Shown: positions 46,476 to 59,344 of the stretch, one piece after another
Position numbering within the stretch: position 1 is the first letter of the stretch
Layout: the number at the start of each line of letters is the position of its first letter
Assembly: GCF_028372415.1 (NCBI RefSeq)
Contig: NC_092872.1
Coordinates: forward strand, 8,686,001-8,750,000
Length of the DNA: 64,000 nt
Reading direction: 5' to 3'
From: Notamacropus eugenii
Taxonomy: Eukaryota > Chordata > Mammalia > Diprotodontia > Macropodidae
Position numbers and translations under genes: made by a program
The notes under the pieces: model-generated
Told to the model about the DNA's origin: nothing
Database searches by the model: none
What the model saw: the letters and a program-made list of their open reading frames with translations, nothing else

Positions 46476-47279
46476 AGGAGCCACTGGCCCTCCTGCCAGT
46501 GAAAATGATCTTCTCAATGTGGGCTATAGGATGACAACATTTTGTCATATAGTTTGGTCTATGTTTTGTGATTCACGAATCATTTTCCTTATAACACCTC
46601 AGGGAGATGGAGAGTGCAAGGGTAATTATCCACATTCTACAGGTGAGGAAACTGAGGCCCATAAAAGAAAACATCCCTGCCTGTGGCCAGCCAGATAGTG
46701 AAGGTTTAAGGCAGAGTCTCTCCACCACACCATACCTACTTAAAATGATGCTAGCAGGATACAAGTTCCAGCAGCTCCTGTGAAAATTCAAGGCCCAGAG
46801 TGGTGATGAGCTGGGCGTCCATCCTGTGAGGACAAGCCTAGCAAAATGCAGGGAGGCTTCTTGTCATTCATTCATTCATTCATTCACTAGACATTTTGTT
46901 AAGTGCCTACTACTTAAGTGCCAGGCACTTTGCTTAAGCTCACCAGAGGACTGGCATGAAACAATGACAACAAAACAGCAAAGCAGGGCGGTGGTGTACG
47001 TCAGTGGAGGAAGAAGCCACATTGGTTAGGCATCGTCCAAAGTACTGGAAAATTATACCAATGAAATACAGCTCATGATGAAATCCATTTCAAATGAAAT
47101 CACATGAAGATAAGTCTGACAGGAGTAAACCAGTGCAGTCTTCTGCCTTTCTTAAGCAAAGGGGTCCAAGCTCCTAGGGTCCGTCATGTCTTTCCCATCC
47201 TCACATCTTCCCATTCTCCTGGGATCTGTGGCAAGAGGAGCTGAGTCTAACTGAACTTTCTAGCCTGCCATGAAGACAG

Positions 47280-47500
47280 TGTAATGTAAAAAACAGAGCC
47301 CCAGCCTTGGGGTCAGGAGTTGGAGTTGGGCTGGAGGCCCAGCTTGGCTACTTATGAACAGTGTCACCAAAGTAGAGCCTTTGAATCTCAAGTTTCTTAT
47401 TTATAAAATGGAGATGACAATATTTGCACTGCTTTGCTCACAGAATTGCTGGAAGGAAGTACTTTGAGCATCTAAAAATGCTAGTTTGTTATTATTCTAC
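47280..47500 (+). mobile_element. MIR-like SINE
   Basis: 'gccttggggtcaggagttggagttggg', 'tatttataaaatggagatgacaatatttgcactgc', 'gaaggaagtactttgagcat'. Confidence 0.6.
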
Positions 47501-48604
47501 ATGGCATAATGGAATGAAAATTGAATCTAGAGTATTTAATTAGCTCAATTAAGGGGGGAGGGAACTAAATGAAAAGAGAGGCAGGAATCCTGAGCAGATA
47601 GTAGAATGGGAGGTAACCCAAGTTACTATGCCCTGTTTACCACCTCAGAAACAAAAATATGCCCCCAAACTCAGCAAATACAGCACTGACTCAGAAAAGG
47701 GAAAGAACTTTCCATATGACTAATTTATCATTCTTACTATGAGAAAATAACAGAGAACTAGCTCACCAGTCCATTGTTGCTGACTTCCCCAACCCCAAAA
47801 CTTTTCTTCCTCTCCCCTACCACACACATGGCCTCTGGCTGCTATGGCTAGGTTAGCCCCAAGTGCCTGGTGGTGTCTTTAGTTTTAGGTACCAATTTTT
47901 GGAGTTAATCCTATGGCAAGATCCTAAGAGATCCTGCTCCCTAGGCATGAATCAAACCTGTCCTGAGATTGAAAAAGAAGGAAATGGGGAAACTGGATAA
48001 GAGTGTGGATCTTAAGAGGAGAAGATTGTGGATGAGGGAAGAGACCAGAAATGCTATGGGTCATAACTTCCAGTGAAGTTCAGGAGTGAGTAACCTTTCA
48101 GTAGAAGAAATGAGAGAAAGATGGAGAAGAGACTCAATTACAAAAGACATCTCAGAGTTTCACCTTAGCAATATTCTTGGCAACTTCTCTCCATCCCCTT
48201 CTTAGCCTCAGACACAGAGAAAGTCGTTCTCAAAGAAGAGGTGGAAGTTCATAAGAGACTGGGGAAAACTGAGAATAGGTCCAACTACAACGACCTCCTA
48301 AATCTCCCTGAAGCATGTCCCAGCAGATTGTCCTCATTCCTTGAGGACTGTATGTCTTGTCCAAACCCGGTGATCTATGAGAAGACATACAAGCATCAGG
48401 GATTGTAGGAAGAGCCTGGATCTATGGAAGGAGCACCATAGAAAAATCAGTAGTGTTCCTGATAGACAGATAAAAGCTGACCGAGGAGAAGAGGTGGATA
48501 AACGTTCAAGGGAAAGACTATCTCAATAACAAGAACTTCACAACAAAGGGAAATGAGCTAAAAATCTCCTGTGGAAGGTGAAACTATTATGGCAAATACA
48601 AGTC

Positions 48605-49205
48605 TTCCTGCAACAAGAGTGGAGCCAGCAATCCCACTACTTGGCCTATGCCCCAGAGAGATCAAAGACAAGGGAAAGAGATTCATATATGCAAAAATAT
48701 TTTTAGGAGGTCTTTTTGTAGTGGCAAAGAACTTGAAATTAAAGTAGAGCACCCATCAATTTTGGGGGGAACACATCGATATCACATGACTAAATACATA
48801 ATAATATATGAATATATTGGAATACTATTTGATGAAATGACACAAGGGAAAGAGGAGAAGCCCGAGAAGACTTGTATGAACTGATGCAAAGTGAAGTGAG
48901 TAGAATCAGAACATTATAAAGACAATATTGAAGATAACTTTGAAAGACTTAAGGGTTCTGACCAACTTAATGACCAACCATGATTCCAAAGGACCAGTGA
49001 TGAAGCCTGCTACCAACCTCCTAACAGAGAAGTGACACTCAGGGTACAAAAAAGGAGACAAATATTTTTTAAGCACTGACAACGTAGATATTTTGCTTAA
49101 CTATGTATATTTGTTATAAAGATTTTGTTTTTCTTTTTTTCCTTCTAAATGGAGGAGGAAGGTGGGAGAGAGAGAAAATAGATTTTTTTGTTTATAAAAA
49201 ATGTT
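48605..49205 (+). mobile_element. L1 3' end fragment
   Basis: Matches the marsupial L1 ORF2 end and 3'UTR: 'agcaatcccactact', 'cccagagagatcaaaga', 'gcaaaaatattt', 'gaactgatgcaaagtgaagtgagtag', then a T-rich and GGAGGAAGGTGGGAG tail ending in A-rich DNA. Confidence 0.75.
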
Positions 49206-50384
49206 TTTAAACAAATATGGAACCACTCTAAAACCCTTCAGAATGGTTTGGAGAACAGAAAACTAAATGGAAAAATTTTAAATGGACAGAAATTAGAATT
49301 CCTAAGGAAGAAATCAATAAGACTGCTATAATGGGGGTCTGGTACATGTTGAGACCACCTGAGATGGTGTCTCTCCATGTGAAGGTTGCTAAGATGATTC
49401 TTCTGGAAGAATTATGATGACATATAAGGACAGTATGTTGGAGAGATAAAGTATGAGTCAACATTCTGTAAGTGGCATTAGCTAATACACAGAATGAAAA
49501 GTCATTCATAAGGGCCTATCAGCTTTAACCGCCTGATGTTTGTCTCAGGACTCTTGGGAGAGCCTGGTAAAAGGAAGGAAGAAAGACTATATGTGTGTAT
49601 GAAAGGTCTAGAGGGCTCCTTGGAGTACTGTCATTTCAGAGTAAAGAGGTAGCCATGGTAATATCTATGCCCCAAAGGATGATGATGAGTAGTCATCAGT
49701 CTCTTGTAGTTCCAGAATCAAGGCTTTACAGCAAGCCCAGCATCAAAATGCCCTGAGAGAAAGGAGCGACATTTGGAAATAACCTTTGAAACCCCAGCCC
49801 AGTAAGGAGCAGCCATGACATATCGATGTAAACTTCGTGGAACTGATGCTATGTAGGAACTAACCTAAATTTGGAGCCAACACCTCCAGAGATGAAGGTG
49901 GTATAGGGAAGAGTATACCCCAAAAGGTGCTGAAAGGAGGAGGGAATATATGTTTGCTCTTCTTCTATCTTTGAAGAAAATATTCCTTTGTAAAAGCTAC
50001 TCAGTGTTAAGTGTTTAAATGGAATAATTTCCATTGCCCATCTCTGACTCTGTTAAGCATTTCCTACATTCATGGGAACAGATTTTATAGTTTCCTGGCA
50101 AGGGAAACAAGTTTAAAAGTGGGCTGGGGCAAGAATTAAATGAAAACAACTTCTCTTGAAAAGGGGCATCACAAATAAGTACCATTGAAACAGAAGAATG
50201 GATGACATGGGAGGGAAAGACAGGATTAAGTTTAAGGAAGGATAAAATCAGAGAGACAAAGACAAAGACAGATAAAGACAAGGAAAAGAAACAGAGACAG
50301 AAGCTTGAGGGAAGAGACAAGCATTACACTAGCTTAAAGAAAACAAACCAAAGAGACCAACTTAAAAGTGGAAAAATACATACA

Positions 50385-50660
50385 CACACATATTTACAAT
50401 AAATCAAAAATCCCCAATTAAATAATAAAGTAGGAATTCTGAAAATTAAAGAAGAGAGTAAGAAAACAGAAAGCAAAAAGACCAAGTTGGTTCTTTTGGG
50501 AAAAAAAAAAACTAATAATATAGAGTTGATTTAACCTGATTTTTAAAAAGGGAAGAAAATCAAATTGTTCATATCAAAAATGAAAAAGCAGAGCTCATAA
50601 CTGAAGGGGAAATAAAGAAAAAAGGCAGGCAACCCAACTATCATTATCTTATAGCTACTG
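50385..50660 (+). mobile_element. L1 ORF2 fragment
   Basis: An A-rich segment with the marsupial L1 ORF2 signature CAAAAATCCCCAATTAAATA and the downstream 'aagaaaatcaaattg..catatcaaaaatgaaaaa' stretch, between endonuclease and reverse transcriptase in L1. Confidence 0.6.
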
Positions 50661-50829
50661 CAGCACAAACCTAAAAATCACCAGAATATATGGTGATTAA
50701 AAAAAAAACCCCATATAACACTAAGTGACTTTTTCCACCCCACAACTGCACATAAAATCAACCAGAAGTCCACAGGTAATATGAGAAGGCCCCAGAAAAG
50801 ACAATGCCAACACAGGCAAATAAGATGGC

Positions 50830-51740
50830 AGCTCCCAGTATAACTGGAGACCTTTATGCAAGGCTCTCTATCGTGAGGCAACAAGTGTTGAGGAGTCCCT
50901 GAGAAAACCCCAGGGTGGTAAAAAACCAACAGTGGGAGACTTTGGAAGCAACCAGTAATGGCAGTAACCAGTCCAAGTTAGAATTCAGACTAGAATATCC
51001 CAGGCCCAAGGGCTTTGGGGTTAATGCACTGTGCCCTAACATGTCACAGAGGGCCCTAAAGATTCATTGTGCTGAAGATGCATCTAACCCTGAGAAGTTA
51101 AAGTCACTACAGGAATCCACACTGAGAGCAAGCAGGGTCAACTACTTAACCCCCAAACTCAGCAGGATGCAGTGTCTGGCCTTGTCACAATGCCCCAATT
51201 CAGGAACTAAGGCTGGAGAAATGACACAAGACTATAAAACCACTCTAAAAATTTATAAATAGAGCCAAGATATACAAAATCTAACCTAGAATGAGAGAGT
51301 AACTCCATAACAGTTTCAAATAGAGACTCAACGGGGAAAAAATAGGTTTTCCACTAACTACATGAATACCCAAAGAAATGAAGACATAAAAATGAAATAA
51401 ATTCTCTATAGAAAAGAACTGGAAGGGGAACAAATACCTTAGAACAGAAAGTAGTTAACCTTACCCAAGTGACGGCCTCCCTGAAAACTAGAACCAGACA
51501 AAAGAGAAATTAAGGACTCCAGGAGATGGTAAGAAATATTAGTATAAAAAAGACTGAAAAACAGAAATAAATGTAAAGCATCTGCTGTCAATAGCAAATG
51601 ATCTGGAAAACAGGCCAAGTGGAGATCATTTAATAATCAAAACAATATCTGCAAACAGGGATGAAAACAATTCTGGCTACTCTATTTCCTTCCAGAAATC
51701 ATAAATGAAAACTGCCCAGATTTATTAGAACTAAAAGGTG
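50830..51740 (+). mobile_element. Old ORF1-only LINE fragment (HAL1-like)
   Basis: The leader-like AAATAAGATGGCAGCTCCCA near 50820 is followed by decayed ORF1-like DNA ending with FQEIINENCPDLLELKGG (about 51690-51738), the conserved core of L1 ORF1. Reverse transcriptase is absent. It lies directly upstream of the next leader at 51757, so three ORF1-only LINE segments stand in a row in the same orientation. Confidence 0.6.
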
Positions 51741-52052
51741 GTGGGAAAGAAGTAGAATGGAGCCAAGATGGAAGATGAAAGGCAGCAACCTAGCTGAACT
51801 CTCCCAGCATTCCCCTCCAAACAGTTTTAAAATAACACCTCAAATTAAATTTTGGAATGGCAGAGCCCAGAAAAGGTCAGGGTGAGATACTTTTCCAGCT
51901 TCTTAGGAGTTGAACAGGAGAGGTCTGTGACACTGTGATAGATGCCTGTATGGAGTGTACACATGGCATGGCATCAGCAGGGCAGAAGCAGGAGCAGAAT
52001 GCTCAGCCCAGAGATGTTGTAGTCACAGTTCCAGGGTAGAGGGGAGTGCTGG

Positions 52053-53842
52053 GGCCTGGGGGTGGAGCCAAGATGGTGGAGTAACAGCCAGGACTTGCTG
52101 GTGCTCTCCCCACAAAGCCAGCCAAATACCTGTAAAAAACGACAAAACAAATTCTGGAGCTGCAGAACCCATAGAATGACAGAGTGAAGCAAATCTCCAG
52201 CCTGAGACTTCCTGGAAGGTTACTGGGAAGTATCTACGGTTCTGTGCAGGAGCAGAGCACAGTGCAGCCTGGGCCTTGCTAGCACAGACGGGAACTGAGC
52301 AGGCCTTGAGGGGATTGAATCTCAAGCATTTTCCAGACATCGCAACCCCAAAACACAGAGGGCAAATTGGAAGTTCAGTGGAAAAAATTTATGGGAGTAG
52401 AGTGGTTGGGCCTAACCCCAGGCCTACAGAGGGGGTGGAGGAGTGCACTGAGGAGAGCCCATGGCAGCAGCAGCAGCACCACCAGGGGCAGCAGCAATGG
52501 CAGCCACTGTTTCTGGGGCTCTAGGCCCACAGATTGTGGGGGGATCAATTGGCTGAGAGTACACACACCCCAACCCCACAGGAAGCTGAGATTGACAAAG
52601 AGCTCAAAAGTCAAGTAAATAAATGAGCCAAAACAAGAAAAAGAATCAGACTATAGAATCTTACTTTGGTGACAAGGAAGACCAACATATATAAATAGAA
52701 GACAACAAAGTCAAAGCTCCTCCATCCAAAGCCTCCAAGAAAATATGAATTGGTCTCAGGGATGAAAGACCTCAAAAAAGATTTTGGAAATCAAGTAAGA
52801 AAGGTAGAGCAAAAGTTGGGAAGAGAAATGGGAGTGACGCAAGAAAATCATGAAAAACGAGTCACCTGCTTGCTAAAGGAGACCCCAAAAAATGCTGAAG
52901 AAAATAACACTTTAAAAATAGACTAACCCAAATGGCAAAAGAGATCCAAGAAGCCAATGAGGAGAAGAATGCCCTAAAAAGTAGAATTGGCCAGATGGAA
53001 AAGAAGGTCCAGAAGCTCACTGAAGAACATAACTCCTTAAAGATTAGAATGGAGCAGATGGAAGCTAATGACTTTATGAAAAATCAAGAAATTATAAAAC
53101 GAAGCCAAAGGAATGAAAAAATAGCAGACAATGTGAAATATCCCATTGGAAAAACAACTGACCTGGAAAATAAATAGATCCAGAAGAGAAAATTTAAAAA
53201 TTACTGGACTGCCTGAAAGCCATGATCAAAAAAAAGAGCCTAGACATCCTCTTTCAAGAAATTATCAAGGAAAACTGCCAGCAGGTAAAACAGATATTGA
53301 AATAAGCCATCTACTGAAAGAGATCCTGACGGGGGTCGGTCCTAGGCGCCTGGGCGGATAGGGGCCTCCCCGGGAGTGGCAGCCCACCAATCCGAGGGAG
53401 ACACGGCTCCCATAGAGGAGTTGTGAGCCCACGGGATTGGTCGGGTGGGCTGGATCCAATCGGGTGGTAGGCCTCGCCCTCGGGGCGGGTTAGGATGGCA
53501 GCCCGGAAGAACCTCCCTATATAAGACAACGCCCTGAACTGCTCGGGGGACTCCTCCATGCAATAAAGCTATGAACCTCCTGCACATTGCCTGATTATTG
53601 CCTGCCACCGTGTCCCCCGGGGTAGGTCCGGAGACGTCCGAAGCGGTGCCCACCGAAGGGAGATTCTCACTCGAAGGTCCCGGGGACAGACCCGGGACAA
53701 GATCCCAAAAGGAAAACTCCTAGGAATACTGTAGCCTTCTCAGTGGGGATGGGTGGGGAGGGAGGAAGGGAAAGTAGTTGGAACTCAAAGTTTTAAAAAT
53801 GAATGTTAAAAATTGTTTTCACATGCAACTGGAAAATAAAAC
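52053..53842 (+). mobile_element. L1/HAL1-like LINE with ORF1 only, interrupted by the solo LTR
   Basis: It starts with an L1-type 5' leader (GGTGGAGCCAAGATGGTGGAG) containing a GCAGCAGCAGC stretch. ORF1 follows from about 52790, with a coiled-coil region (MAKEIQEANEEKNALKSRIG through 53177) and the L1 ORF1 RNA-binding motif NLKITGLPESHD in another frame. After the LTR, ORF1 resumes for about 30 bp and then jumps to an L1 3' tail (GTTAAAAATTGTTTTCACATG, 53765-53842). No reverse transcriptase is present, as in HAL1 (half-L1) elements or an internally deleted L1. Reading-frame breaks show it is inactive. Confidence 0.75.
53327..53699 (+). mobile_element. Solo LTR of an endogenous retrovirus
   Basis: A 373-bp GC-rich unit bounded by TG...CA and flanked by perfect 6-bp duplications AGATCC (53321-53326 and 53700-53705). 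Inside are a TATATAA box (53518-53524) and an AATAAA signal (53562-53567), giving U3, R and U5 in the plus direction. There is no internal retroviral sequence and no second LTR, the usual result of LTR-LTR recombination. A 6-bp duplication is commonest in class II (betaretrovirus-like) elements, though this is only suggestive. It lies inside a LINE copy and so is younger than it. The intact flanking duplications suggest a fairly recent insertion. Confidence 0.88.
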
Positions 53843-54068
53843 ATACAGGCAATGGGATATAGAAATGTATTTTGCCCTACAAGAAAATAGAGGGAAAGGG
53901 GACAAGAGAAAGGAGGGGTATGATAAAAGGCAGGCCAGATTGGGGGAAATGATAATCAGAATGCAGTCTGTCTCAGGGTGGGCAGAGGGGAGGGATGGGG
54001 AGAAAATTTGAAACTCAAAATCTTGTGAAAGTGAATGTTGAAAATTAAAATAAATTAATTTTAACAAA
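53843..54068 (+). mobile_element. Second L1-type 3' tail in tandem
   Basis: Begins GGCAATGGGATATAGAAATG and ends GAATGTTGAAAATTAAAATA plus an A-rich stretch, another marsupial L1/HAL1 3'UTR variant directly behind the previous tail. Either two insertions or a duplicated tail of one element. Confidence 0.6.
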
Positions 54069-56409
54069 AAAAATTTCAGGGGCCCTGGTCACAGTTTCAG
54101 GACAGAAAAGAGGGCTAACACTTAAACAGCTAAAGAGTAAGCAAGGACTTATCCTGAGTAAAGACTCGAGTGTAGACAAGGAATGCAGTGACCTTACCTG
54201 TCCACAGATCATACCCCCTTGGAAGCACCAAAAACTTGCAGACCTCCCAAACCAACTCTGAAAAAAGCAGCATGAGAAAGCCTGAAGCTTAGTGCTTTTC
54301 TCTACACCCAGGTGAACAGACTTCACCTTTAACATAAAGTTCAAAGTCAAGAAATATACTGAGAGAAAAAAATAATTTGACCATAAAAAGCTACTTTGGT
54401 GGCAGGGAAGACACAAACACAGAAGACAACAACATGAAAATAGCTACAGCTAAAGCCTCAAAGAAAAATGTCAATTGGACCCATGCCCAACAAGAATTTT
54501 TGGAAGAGTTAAAGAAATAAGAGTTGTAGAGGAAAAATAGGGAAAAGAAATGAGAGTGATACAAGAAAATTATGAAATGGGAATTAACAGCTTGGTAAAA
54601 GAGGCACAAAAAACACTGAAGAAAATAAAACCTTAAAAAAAAAAGAATTGGTCTAATGGTAAGAGAGGCACAGAAATCCACTGAAGAAAAGAACTTCTCA
54701 TAAAAAGCAAATTGTCCAAATGCAAAAATAAATACAAAAGCTCACTGAAGAAAATAATTCCTTCAATCTTATAATTGGGCAAGTAGAAGTTAATAACTCA
54801 ATGTGACATCAAAAAACAATAAAATAAAATCCAAAGAATGAAAAATAGAAGAATATGTGAACCATCTCATTGGAAAAACAACTGACCTGGAAAATAGATC
54901 AAGGAAAAACAATCTAAGAATCATTGAACTATCTGAAAGTTATGATCAAAAAAAGGTTCTAGACATAGTTCTAAAAATTATAGAGGAAAACTGCCTTTAG
55001 ATCTTAGATCCAGATGGTAAAACAGAAATTGAAAGGATCCACTGATCATTTCTGAAAGAGACCCCCAAATGAAAACTCCCAAGAATATTTTAGCCAAAAT
55101 CCAGAGCTCCCAGGTCAAGGCAAAAATATTACAAGCAGCCAGAAAGAAATAATTCAAGTATCACAGAGTCACAGTTAGGATCACAGGAGATGTAGCAGCT
55201 TCCATGTTAAAGAAGAGAAAAGTTTAGAACGTGATATTCCAGAAGGCAAAGGAGCTGGGATTACAAACAAGAATAATCTGTCCAGCAAAACTAAGCATAA
55301 TCTTCCAGAAGGGGAAATGGATATTTAATAAAATAAGAGGACTTTCAAGCATTCTTGATGAAAAAACCAGAGCTGAACAGAAAATCTGACATTTCAAACA
55401 TTAAACTCAAGAGAAGCATAAAAAAGTAAACAGGAAAGAATAATCACAAGGGACTCAATAAAGTTAAAAGTTAAAAAGGGTGGAGCAGAATCTATTATGC
55501 TTCAGCAGAGGTAAAAAATAAAAGTCAGGGATAGTAACCATGATCTCAGACAAAGCAAAACAAAAACAAAACCAGACTTAATGAAAAGAAATAATTAGGG
55601 GAAACTATATTTTGCTAAAAGGTACAATGAAATAATATAAAAATTTTTTATACTAAGTTTCTCTGATAAAGGCTTCATTTCTAGCAGCATCTCTACACTA
55701 GCTGATAGTGGTGTCTGCATTGGGAGGTGAGGCAACTAGCCATACTGGTAAAGGTGGCTTTGGGATTTTACAAGGAGCCCAGCAGAGAGCTAAACTATGT
55801 CTAAGGGGAATTTTCTGAAGGCCCCATAAAGGGGGAGGAAAGGACTTCTAACAAAGGGACTTTTCCAGGAGCTGTGTTTTTTACCCTTTGCCACATGGTA
55901 TCTGAGCTTGAGGAGGTGATCTCCTGTGCTCTGTATGTACTTGTAAGAGAAAATCCAAAACCCAACAGAACTTTTGAAGTTCATTGTCTTCCTCTGTTCA
56001 AGGAGATAAGCTATTTTCCTCCTTCTCAGTGACTCCTTCTCAGGGGACTAGTTTAACGACTCAAGCTCTAAATTAGCCTTCTATATAAGCTTTTAAAATT
56101 AGCCTTTTATACAAGTCCCATAGAGTGCGACTAAATCACTTTAGTCAATCTCAATAAGTGTCCTATGTAGCACTTTAACTCCATTTTATCTCTAAATGCT
56201 TTTCATGCCTTCTAAGTTCATCAAGCCCCTCTACCCCCTAGTTTATTAGCTGTGGTTGACTGATTGATTCAATAGTGGTGTCCAGGCCTTGTTCATACCT
56301 ACTTCAGACTTCTTATTGACTAACTGAATCAGGAGGCCTGAATCCTTGGTAATTATTGAGGTAGAAGTATGGTACACCTTTGTCACAAAAATAAGAAAAG
56401 AAAAAAGTT

Positions 56410-58100
56410 ATATATGAAGTCAAGCAAAATATTTTTTTTTAAATTCACATTAGCCATGTTGTAAAACAGAAGACCAAAAACCCCTCAAAACTGAGAAAAA
56501 TAAGCTAAAAAAAAGATGATGAGATCTGCATTCGGACTCCATCAGATCTTTCTCTGGAGGTAGACAGTATTTTTCATCATAAGTCCTTCAGAACTCTTTT
56601 GTATCACTGTATTGTGGGGAACAGCTAAGTCATTCTCAACTGATTGTTGTTAAATACTGCTGTTACTGTGTACAATGATCTCCTGGCTCTGCTTACTTTA
56701 TTTTGCATCAGTTCATAGAAGCCTTCCCCAGGTTTTTCTGAAAGCATCCTATTTGTCATTTCTTATAGCACAATAGCATTCCATCACAAAAATATACCAC
56801 AACTTGTTCAGCCATCCCCCAAATGATGGGCATCCCTTCAATTTCTAATTCTTTTTCACCACAAAAAAAGCTGCTGTAAATATATTTGTACATGTAAGAT
56901 CTTTTCCCATTTCTTTGATCTCTTTGGGATACAGACCTAGGAATGGTATTGCTAGATCAAGGGGTATGCATAGTTTTACATCCCTTTGGACATAGTTCCA
57001 AATTGTTTTCCAGAATGGTTGAATTAGTTCACAACTCCATCAAAAGTGCATTAGCATTCCAATTTTCCCACATCCCCTCCAACATTTGTCATTTTCCTTT
57101 TATGTTATATTAGCCAATCTGATAGGTGTGAGGTGGTACCTCAGAGTTGTTTTAATTTGCATTTTTCTAATCAATAGTGCTAGGTGGCATGGTGGATAGA
57201 TGCTGAGTCTGGAATCAGGAAGACTTATCTTCATGAGTTCAAATCTGGCCTCAGATACTTATTACCTCTGTGACCCTAGACAAGTCACTTTACTCTGCCT
57301 AAGTTTCCTCATCTATAAAGTCAGTTTCCAGAAGGAAATGGCAAATCACTGCAGTATCTTCACCAAGAAAACCCCAAATGGGGTCACAAGGGGTCAGACA
57401 TGATTGAAAATGACCAAACAACAACAACAAAACCAATGGTGATTTAGAGCATTTTTTCATATAATTATATATGGCTTTGGTTTCTTCTTCTGAAAACTGC
57501 CTGTTTGACCATTTATCATTTGGGGAATAACTCCTTATAAATTTGACTCAGTATATTTGAGAAATGAGGCCTTTAATAGAGAAACTTGCTGTGAAATTTC
57601 CCCCCCAGTTTCCTGCTTTCCTTCTAATATTAGCTGCATTGGTTTTGTTGGTGCAAAACTTTTTAAATTTAATGTAATCACATTTATCCATTTTATATCC
57701 CACAATTCTATCTATCTCTTGTTTGGTCATAAATTCTTCTTTTACCCATAGATCTGACAGGTAGAGTATTCCAAATTCCCCTAATTTGATTATATCACCC
57801 TTTATTTCTAAACCATGTACTCATTTTGACCACATCTTGATATAGGGGGCAAGATGTTGGTCCGTATCTAGTTTTTGCCAAATTGCTTTACAATTTTCCC
57901 AGAAATTTTGGCAAATAGTGAATTCTTTTCCCAAAAGCTTGGATCTTTGCATTTATCATACATTATATCATTATGGTCATTTACTACTATGTATTGTATA
58001 CCTAGTCTATTCTGTTTGCTCAATAATTTAAAAATTACAATTCTACCTAAATTAATTTATAAATGTTGTAGCATACAAATCAAATGACCATGGTAATATT
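56410..58100 (-). mobile_element. L1 3' half, minus strand, split by a SINE
   Basis: In minus orientation it reads ORF2 C-terminal sequence, with MTKQEIDRIVGYKMDKCDYI and FSIKGLISQIY visible at 57730-57548, then the 3' end and 3'UTR down to about 56410. A tRNA-derived SINE (57180-57432) interrupts it. Several stops show decay. One of the few L1 copies here in the transcriptional sense of CCDC13. Confidence 0.8.
57180..57432 (+). mobile_element. Marsupial tRNA-derived SINE inside L1
   Basis: Full length, from CTAGGTGGCATGGTGGATAG to ACAACAACAACAAAA. Target duplication TCAATAGTG (57171-57179) and CCAATGGTG (57433-57441), 7 of 9 bases alike, so the insertion is old but datable as younger than the surrounding L1. 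Confidence 0.88.
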
Positions 58101-58559
58101 TTATTGAAGTAGACAAGACAATAAGTTCATTCAGAGGAACAAGAGGTCTAGATCTTAGGGGAGATAACCCCCCCCCTCCAAAAAAAGCATAAATGAATGT
58201 GGTGAAGCATCACCAAACCTTTAAGTATGATAAATCATCACAATAACTTGGTACTCATTAAAAAATAGAGGAGTATATCAGTGGAACAGCCTCTGTAAGT
58301 TAAAAAAAAAAATAAACAGAAGCAACTGAGCAAAACAGCAGTCCAGCTTTAACAAACCCAAGAACATAAATTCCTGGAAACCAGGCTCCCTTTTTGACCA
58401 GAAATGCTGGGAAAACTGGAAATCAGTTTGGATGAATTGGGTTGAGATCAACATAGACTCATAGATCTAGAGTTGGGAGGGACCGCAGATGTCATCTAGT
58501 CCAATCCTTTAATTTACAGATAAGTAAAGCAAGGAAGGCAGGGAGAGTTTAGGCGACTT

Positions 58560-59330
58560 GACCACCTTATACCACAAACCAGGCTAAGATCAAAGTGGAT
58601 ACCATACTGTAATTTGTAAAAGGTCACATCAAGAAGAAATGAAAGAGAACAGCTATATCTATGGCCAATGCAAGAATCCACAACCAATCACAGGACAAAG
58701 GAGATCATAAAAAATGGAAAATTTCAATTACATAAAATTTTAGAAGCTTTCGCACAAGTAAAATCAATGAAGACAGAATAAGTAGAGAAATTGTAGGAGA
58801 AGGAAAAAATTTGTTTCTAATATTACTGATAAAACTGGTATTCTGTATGACTGTTTATGTGCAATGGGTATAGAATTTCTTGATTTCTCACTGGATAGGA
58901 GAGGAGTAGACAGAAGAACTGAGAACATGGAACTGAATATAAAAATAAAATTTAATTTAAAAAAAACTCTGGCAGAGAAATGAAACATTTATATAACACC
59001 AAGAGAAATTCCTCAATATATAAATATAGAAACAAACAGTCAAAGTTTAGGTCAAAACATAGGATAAAAAACAGCTTTTTAAAGGAGAATTATTACCTAT
59101 AAGCAAACATTTGAAAATATAATCCCAAATCATTAAGAGAAATTCAAATTTTAAAAGCTTTGAGGTTTTACCTCACAACCTACAAATGGATAAAGATGGG
59201 GGAAAAAACCCCAAACCTAGGGCCAGCTGATGTTGGAAGAACTGTGGTAAGACAGGCACTGTTCCCAAAAGTATGAATTAGTTCAACAATTTTGGATATA
59301 CACTTGGAATTATGCAAGCAAATGAACTAA
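58560..59330 (+). mobile_element. L1 ORF2 C-terminal fragment
   Basis: Decayed plus-strand sequence starting ACCTTATACCACAAACCAGG and containing 'ttacataaaattttagaagctttcgcaca' and 'aggttttacctcacaacctac', which follow the order of marsupial L1 ORF2 near its end. Confidence 0.55.
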
Positions 59331-59344
59331 GAGGTGAGAAGTAT

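Larger units (their letters stand above)
51745..55560 (+). mobile_element. Older L1/HAL1-like copy hosting the nested insertion
   Basis: The 5' leader starts near 51757 (GGAGCCAAGATGGAAGATG) and runs to about 52052. The same leader resumes at about 54070 (GGGGCCCTGGTCACAG), so 52053-54068 is an insertion. ORF1-like sequence follows, with the motif RSRKNNLRIIELSES near 54895 and the C-terminal-like QAARKK region near 55130. Stops occur throughout. No ORF2 is seen before about 55560. It belongs to the same broad family as the element inserted in it. Confidence 0.7.

Noticed and set aside
51955-52620. Overlapping open frames on both strands with Ser/Gln/His-rich protein
   Set aside because: They lie in the GC-rich 5' leader of an L1-type element, including its GCAGCAGCAGC run.
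53265-53653. Minus-strand open frames of 64-103 codons rich in Pro, Gly and Arg
   Set aside because: Antisense frames of the GC-rich solo LTR; no coding meaning.
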